Shown here one piece after another: positions 5,569 through 9,342 of a stretch of 9,342 bases of DNA. The notes under the pieces were generated by a model. It saw only the letters and a program-made list of their open reading frames with translations. It was not told the origin of the DNA and made no database searches. The first letter of the stretch is position 1; each line of letters starts with the position of its first letter. Position numbers and translations under genes: made by a program. Source of the stretch: Nitratiruptor sp. Its GTDB lineage: Bacteria; Campylobacterota; Campylobacteria; Campylobacterales; Nitratiruptoraceae. The stretch lies in NCBI GenBank assembly GCA_015494595.1, contig WGAX01000114.1, positions 1-9,342 on the forward strand, read 5' to 3'.

Positions 5569-6211
5569 ACCGTTTAATGCTCTCAATTCTCTCTTTGCCT
5601 AAGAGTTTGCGAAGATTTTTGATATAGGTGCGAAGAGCCATATCACTGGGACTCTCTTCATACTCCCAAAGCGTTTCATAAATTTTCTCATGGCTTAGCT
5701 GCTGGTTTGGATGCTTTAAAAAGAGTTTGAGCAGTTTTATCTCCTTTTGATTGAGGTTTACAGGTTTGTTGTTGATATAGAGGGTATTGGTAGCAAGATC
5801 AAAGTAGCTATTTTTGTCTATAGCAATCTTTTGACTTTTGCTCTCAAAGGCGCGCTTTAGAAGTGTTTCAATCCGTAATTTTAACTCTTTGAGTGCAAAG
5901 GGTTTGCGAAGATAATCATCGCACCCGCTCTCATACCCTTTTTCTAGACTCTCTACGCTATCCAAAGAGGTGATAAAAATTGCAGGAGCATCACTTTTTT
6001 GGCGAATCTGTTTGAGCAACTCAAACCCATCTATTCCCGGTACCATCACATCTAGCAGTAATATATCAAAATCCATCTCATATATTTTCTCTAACGCTTC
6101 ATCGGAGTTATAGACAGGTATAACTTCATATCCTTCATCTTCTAAGTACTCAGTTATAGTCTCACTTAAATTTATATCATCTTCAAGTAGTAGGATTTTT
6201 GCTTTTTGCAA
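5546..6211 (-). CDS. OmpR-family two-component response regulator
   Basis: A 221-residue cytoplasmic transcription factor. The receiver domain (1-115) has all key residues: acidic pair D11/D12 in LLEDD, phospho-acceptor D54 in LLLDVMVPG, T81 in FITSLD and K103 in LRKPF. The C-terminal winged helix (about 128-221) shows NLNQKEIKLLKLFLKHPNQ and the RTYIKNLRKLLG recognition helix, ending RYGYKFIK. The start is TTG at 6211, with AAGGAG 5 bases upstream; no ATG is available. It is first in an operon with its kinase and a small cytochrome. A probable target is the promoter at 4073-4103, which bears the direct repeat expected for this family. A single ACAATTAT-like half-site also lies in its own promoter at 6231-6237, so autoregulation is possible but weakly supported. 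Confidence 0.95.
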   Translation of the reverse strand: MQKAKILLLEDDINLSETITEYLEDEGYEVIPVYNSDEALEKIYEMDFDILLLDVMVPGIDGFELLKQIRQKSDAPAIFITSLDSVESLEKGYESGCDDYLRKPFALKELKLRIETLLKRAFESKSQKIAIDKNSYFDLATNTLYINNKPVNLNQKEIKLLKLFLKHPNQQLSHEKIYETLWEYEESPSDMALRTYIKNLRKLLGKERIESIKRYGYKFIK

Positions 6212-6228
6212 TTTTACTCCTTTGAATA

Positions 6229-6234
6229 TATAAT
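6229..6234 (+). promoter_or_regulatory. -10 element of the small-membrane-protein/polX/Nudix operon
   Basis: TATAAT on the plus strand, with transcription expected near 6241, about 16 bases before the ATG at 6257. It overlaps the -10 element of the divergent regulator gene (6233-6238), so the two promoters probably cannot be occupied at once. Confidence 0.5.
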
Positions 6235-6238
6235 TGTA
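6233..6238 (-). promoter_or_regulatory. Putative -10 element of the two-component operon
   Basis: TACAAT on the minus strand (within TATACAAT), with transcription expected near 6226, about 14 bases before the TTG start at 6211. The alternative TATATT at 6226-6231 would place the start within the ribosome site and is less likely. Confidence 0.4.
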
Positions 6239-6256
6239 TAAAAAGTTGAGGTGATT

Positions 6257-6436
6257 ATGAAGTGTAAAGTCTGTAAAAAAGGAGAGCTCTTTTATCTTTT
6301 TGGCTGGGGATTGATGGTAACAGCTTTTAATAGCTTTACTGTTGGGTGTGTGGAGCTTAGTGAAGCTGAAGCGTATGGGATGATGATTTTTGGTATTTTG
6401 GTAATGGTGTATGGGGCATTTTTAAAGTCGAGGTAA
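6257..6436 (+). CDS. Small two-helix membrane protein with N-terminal CxxC
   Basis: A 59-residue protein, not of a family I recognise. It starts MKCKVCKKGE, with a CxxC knuckle (C3, C6) and basic residues, followed by two membrane segments (about 11-31 and 39-56) joined by an acidic loop VELSEAEA; a further cysteine is C31. Short CxxC-plus-membrane proteins of this type may bind a metal, but only one CxxC is present, so a zinc site would need a dimer or a partner. ATG at 6257 is preferred over GTG at 6251 because GAGGTGA (6248-6254) pairs well with the 16S rRNA tail upstream of the ATG. The polX ATG follows 3 bases after its stop, so it heads this operon. Confidence 0.72.
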   Translation: MKCKVCKKGELFYLFGWGLMVTAFNSFTVGCVELSEAEAYGMMIFGILVMVYGAFLKSR

Positions 6437-6439
6437 AAA

Positions 6440-8155
6440 ATGGCCATAACAAATAGCGAAATTGCAAAAATTTTTACCAAATATGCAGATCTGTTAGAAA
6501 TTAAAGGTGAAAATCCTTTTAAGGTAAGAGCATATCGCAACGCAGCAAGGGTTATAGAAAATATTGGCAAGCCATTGGAGGAGCTTGTACATGAGGGATA
6601 CGATCTTACAAAACTGCCTGGCATTGGTGCAGATTTAAGCAGCTATATTAAAGAGATTGTCACGACAGGAAGATTTTCCAAGTTAGAGGAGTTGGAGGAG
6701 CAGATCCCCCCTACGCTTATTCAGCTGCTGGCAATTGAGGGATTGGGACCAAAAAGAATTAGAGTACTTTATGAGAAACTTCATATTCAAAGTTTAGAGG
6801 ATCTGCGTCAAGCTGCTCAAAGTGGTGAAATTGCAAAGCTTCCAGGATTTGGTCCAACCCTGGTGCAAAAGATTTTAAAAGGAGTTACACTAGCCAAAAA
6901 GGCTGGAAGAAGGTTTAAATGGAGTGAAGCAAAAGAGTATGCTGATGATATAGTAGAGTATTTGAGCAAACTAGAGCTTAAGCATCTGGTGGTCGCTGGA
7001 AGTTATCGCAGAAAAAAGGAGACTGTAGGAGATCTTGATATTTTAGCAACGGCTAAGAATTTTTCTCAAGTGATTGAGTATTTTATTCGATACCCAAAAA
7101 TTAAAGAGATAGTCTCTGCAGGCTCGACAAGATCTACAGTTATTCTTACTAATGATTTACAAGTAGATTTGCGCAGCGTAGAGGATAGCAGCTATGGAGC
7201 AGCACTCAACTACTTTACAGGCTCAAAGTCCCACAATATTGAGTTAAGAAAGATAGCTTTGGATTTAGGCTATAAGCTCAATGAGTATGGGCTGTTTCAA
7301 GGCAGTAAAGTGATTGCTTCAAAGAGTGAAGAGGAGCTTTATAAAGCCTTGGGACTTTGCTACATTGAGCCAGAGCTAAGAGAAAACAGAGGCGAAATTG
7401 AGGCTTGCAGAGCCAAAAAGCTGCCAAAGCTTATTGAGCAAAAGGATATACGCGGCGATTTGCATATGCATACCGTCTATAGTGATGGCAAGCATACTAT
7501 TGAAGATATGGCCAAAGCTGCCAAAGAGATGGGCTATGAGTATATCGCTATTACTGATCACTCCAAGCGTTTAACGGTGGCAAAGGGGTTGGATGAGAGG
7601 AGGATTTTAGAGGAGTTTGAGGAGATTGAGAGGATTAATGAAAAAATTGAGGGGATTACTATTTTAAAAGGGATGGAGGTAGATATTTTAGAAGATGGCT
7701 CATTGGATATGAGTGATGAGGTGTTGAAGCAGATGGATGTAGTACTAGCAGCAATTCATTATAAGCTCAAACTCTCAAAAGAGCAGCAGACCAAAAGGGT
7801 GCTTAAGGCTTTGGAAAATCCTTATGTACATATTTTAGCTCATCCAACTGGTAGAATAATTAATATGCGAGAGCCTATGCAGCTGGATATGCCAAAGATT
7901 TTGGAGCAAGCCAAAAAAAGAGGCGTAGTAATGGAGATTAATGCCCAGCCAGACAGATTAGATCTAAATGATATATATATTAAGATGGCAAAAGAGATGG
8001 GCGTAAAGATGGCCATCAATACAGACTCGCATAACATCTTTTCACTCTACTATATGGAGTATGGCATCAATCAGGCAAGGCGAGGATGGTGTGAGAGAGA
8101 GGATGTAATAAATACCTTGCCTTTAAATGAGCTTAAAAAATTTTTACAAAGGTAG
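6440..8155 (+). CDS. polX: DNA polymerase X with PHP domain (DNA polymerase / 3'-5' exonuclease)
   Basis: A full-length 571-residue bacterial family X polymerase, a gap-filling repair enzyme. The N-terminal 8-kDa and helix-hairpin-helix part (about 1-150) has HhH motifs at LPGIGADLSSYI (59-70), IEGLGPKRI (99-107) and LPGFGPTLV (134-142). The palm shows GSYRRKKETVGDLDIL (187-202) with catalytic D198 and D200, and the third Asp D243 in VDLR. The C-terminal PHP phosphoesterase (about 338-571) keeps the metal-ligand motifs DLHMHTVYSDG (340-350), TDHS (372-375), GMEVDI (411-416), IH (439-440), AHPTGR (467-472) and NTDSH (527-531), so 3'-5' exonuclease and AP-endonuclease-like activity is expected. 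The ATG at 6440 has GAGG inside the end of the small membrane gene. The Nudix gene begins 3 bases after its stop. Confidence 0.97.
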   Translation: MAITNSEIAKIFTKYADLLEIKGENPFKVRAYRNAARVIENIGKPLEELVHEGYDLTKLPGIGADLSSYIKEIVTTGRFSKLEELEEQIPPTLIQLLAIEGLGPKRIRVLYEKLHIQSLEDLRQAAQSGEIAKLPGFGPTLVQKILKGVTLAKKAGRRFKWSEAKEYADDIVEYLSKLELKHLVVAGSYRRKKETVGDLDILATAKNFSQVIEYFIRYPKIKEIVSAGSTRSTVILTNDLQVDLRSVEDSSYGAALNYFTGSKSHNIELRKIALDLGYKLNEYGLFQGSKVIASKSEEELYKALGLCYIEPELRENRGEIEACRAKKLPKLIEQKDIRGDLHMHTVYSDGKHTIEDMAKAAKEMGYEYIAITDHSKRLTVAKGLDERRILEEFEEIERINEKIEGITILKGMEVDILEDGSLDMSDEVLKQMDVVLAAIHYKLKLSKEQQTKRVLKALENPYVHILAHPTGRIINMREPMQLDMPKILEQAKKRGVVMEINAQPDRLDLNDIYIKMAKEMGVKMAINTDSHNIFSLYYMEYGINQARRGWCEREDVINTLPLNELKKFLQR

Positions 8156-8158
8156 ATT

Positions 8159-8581
8159 ATGTATAGTTACCCATTTATCCCAAAAACGCCATTTTTAGCA
8201 GTAGATGGCATAATTAAACTCTTTTGGCAAGAGAAGTTTCAAGGCATTGTATTGATTGAGAGAAAAAATGAGCCTATCGGTTTGGCGCTTCCGGGCGGCT
8301 TTGTGGAGATTGGTGAGAGGGTGGAGGATGCCTTAGTGCGTGAGATGAAAGAAGAGACAAGCTTAGATGTTAAGATTATGAGGCTTTTTAAACTTTATAG
8401 CGATCCCACAAGAGATCCAAGATTTCATACTGTCTCTGCAGTATTTGAGTGCATTGCTCAGGGAGAGCCAAAGGGCAGAGATGATGCCAAAGAGGCTAAA
8501 GTCTATAAATTGGAAGAGATTCCCTTTGATATATTGGTATTTGACCACGCAAAAATTTTACGGGAATTTTTAGTTGGTTAA
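8159..8581 (+). CDS. Nudix hydrolase (ADP-ribose pyrophosphatase-like)
   Basis: A 140-residue cytoplasmic pyrophosphohydrolase. The Nudix box runs from G47 to L69: GFVEIGE, seven residues, then REMKEETSL. All catalytic glutamates (E62, E65, E66, and E53) are present; the late Gly of the consensus (REUxEExGU) is Ser68. The start PFLAVDGIIKLF and the SDPTRDPRFHTVS stretch after the box resemble the small ADP-ribose/8-oxo-nucleotide group, but the substrate cannot be read from sequence. ATG at 8159 with AAAGG inside the polX end, three bases after its stop, so it is co-expressed with PolX. A pairing of repair polymerase with a sanitising or NAD-metabolite hydrolase is plausible but inferred. The stop shares TTAA with the convergent PilZ gene. 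Confidence 0.93.
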   Translation: MYSYPFIPKTPFLAVDGIIKLFWQEKFQGIVLIERKNEPIGLALPGGFVEIGERVEDALVREMKEETSLDVKIMRLFKLYSDPTRDPRFHTVSAVFECIAQGEPKGRDDAKEAKVYKLEEIPFDILVFDHAKILREFLVG

Positions 8582-9342
8582 ATCTGCTTATGCATTTGTG
8601 ATTCTACAAATTTGCGGATAATGAAGCGGGTATGCTCATTTAAATTGATAAATTTAAGACCGTAGCTTGTGTGATCGCTGTAAGTAATTTCTGTCTCTAT
8701 GCTGGATTCAGTCTCTATATTTTCATAATTGAGTTTAAAGCGTAAAATAACTCTCTCTTTTTCTTTAAAAGGGGCTGTAGGTAAACATATTTTAACTCCT
8801 CCTTCTGAAATATTACAGATCTTGCATTTATAAAAGGGATTATCTCTTAATTTACCAGCCCTTCTTACAACCCCTTCCAAATCTACTTCCACACGGGGGA
8901 ATCTTCTTTTTGCAAGAATCACAAGATTGGAGGAGTGAGGTGTCTTAAAAAGAGTTTCATTCTCATATCTAAAAATCTGAAGAATTTGAGTGTCGAATTT
9001 ATAAGCTACTAAAAATCGCTCTTCAATAATGATACTTCCTTTTTGCCCTTCTTGTAAAAGTACTCTGTCTCGATGAGGAAGTGCTTCCCAAAGAAGATAT
9101 TTCTCTTCCATTTTATGAAGCTCTATTGGGATCGCTCTTGTTTTATCGAGGAGAAATTTGGCTTTTTGTCCCTCTTTGATGTCGTGAGTAGTCTCTAAGC
9201 GAGTAGCAAGAGGGGAGAGAAAATTGAGTTTTTCTTTGATACTATGAAGAAGAGCTCTTTTTGAGAGAGGAGTATGTTTTTCTATGATTTGAAAGAAATC
9301 TTTATTAACCAAAACGCGCGAGGGATCTAGACCAAGTTTTTG
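8578..9342 (-). CDS. PilZ-domain (c-di-GMP-binding) protein, 5' end beyond the window
   Basis: The last 254 residues of a cytoplasmic signalling protein. The frame is open to the right edge without a stop. The first possible start inside (TTG at 9312) has no ribosome site, and the residues before it read naturally (QKLGLDPSRVLV), so the gene most likely begins outside. Visible parts: a helical stretch (about 15-50), a beta-rich domain (about 55-140) like the N-terminal barrel of YcgR-type proteins, and a PilZ domain from about 146. The PilZ signatures are intact: RxxxR as RRFPR (146-150) and NxSxxG as NISEGG (177-182), so c-di-GMP binding is expected. It ends FVESQMHKQI. Such proteins regulate flagella, surface attachment or exopolysaccharide; which one is not shown. 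Confidence 0.88.
   Translation of the reverse strand, partial: QKLGLDPSRVLVNKDFFQIIEKHTPLSKRALLHSIKEKLNFLSPLATRLETTHDIKEGQKAKFLLDKTRAIPIELHKMEEKYLLWEALPHRDRVLLQEGQKGSIIIEERFLVAYKFDTQILQIFRYENETLFKTPHSSNLVILAKRRFPRVEVDLEGVVRRAGKLRDNPFYKCKICNISEGGVKICLPTAPFKEKERVILRFKLNYENIETESSIETEITYSDHTSYGLKFINLNEHTRFIIRKFVESQMHKQI

Noticed and set aside
6292..6624. Minus-strand 110-residue frame opposite the small membrane gene and polX start
   Set aside because: It runs antisense to two genes with ribosome sites and has no domain that I recognise.
1..9342. CRISPR array, insertion sequence, prophage, toxin-antitoxin pair or tRNA
   Set aside because: No regularly spaced repeats, terminal inverted repeats, transposase or integrase motifs, or cloverleaf-like sequence were seen; gene order looks like an ordinary chromosome.

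Overview
The window looks like chromosomal DNA of a member of the Campylobacterota (formerly Epsilonproteobacteria), probably a free-living respiratory lineage of the Sulfurovum, Sulfurimonas or Nitratiruptor kind. The grounds are the A+T-rich coding sequence, the dense gene packing with TATAAT-like -10 elements and little visible -35, the carboxyspermidine route to polyamines, several small periplasmic c-type cytochromes, and a HELNTP-type histidine kinase. The genus is inferred, not shown. I see no rRNA, tRNA, CRISPR array, insertion sequence, prophage or origin. The only gaps between genes are promoter-sized.

Left part (1-2850, minus strand). A c-type cytochrome with an unusual domain order (2407-2850) and a 54-residue very basic protein (2239-2403) come first in transcription order. 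A tight polyamine operon follows: carboxy(nor)spermidine dehydrogenase (994-2208), a DUF4197 periplasmic protein (230-997) and carboxy(nor)spermidine decarboxylase (1-240, running off the window). The last three genes overlap end to start, so a protein of unknown function sits between the two enzymes of one pathway.

Middle (2851-6211). A zinc-ribbon thioredoxin (2943-3371, plus) diverges from the unusual cytochrome and converges on a cytochrome c553 gene over a bidirectional terminator. On the minus strand, an OmpR-family response regulator (5546-6211), a membrane histidine kinase (4399-5568) and a small monoheme cytochrome (4106-4411) overlap as one operon. Right behind it is a second short operon: a cytochrome-like periplasmic protein without a haem motif (3721-4044) and cytochrome c553 (3397-3696). 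The promoter between the two operons carries a perfect 9-bp direct repeat with an 11-bp period at the -35 position, the typical layout of an OmpR/PhoB-family binding site. The simplest model is that this two-component system controls the cytochrome pair.

Right part (6257-9342). A 59-residue CxxC membrane protein, the DNA polymerase X/PHP repair enzyme and a Nudix hydrolase form a plus-strand operon with 3-base gaps. It starts 45 bp from the response-regulator gene, with overlapping divergent promoters. The Nudix gene meets a PilZ (c-di-GMP-binding) protein gene tail to tail, the two stop codons sharing one TTAA. The PilZ gene continues beyond the right edge.

The best candidates for something new are the two-component/cytochrome module with its direct-repeat operator, the cytochrome whose Met-ligand half precedes its CxxCH half, and the DUF4197 protein inside the polyamine operon.
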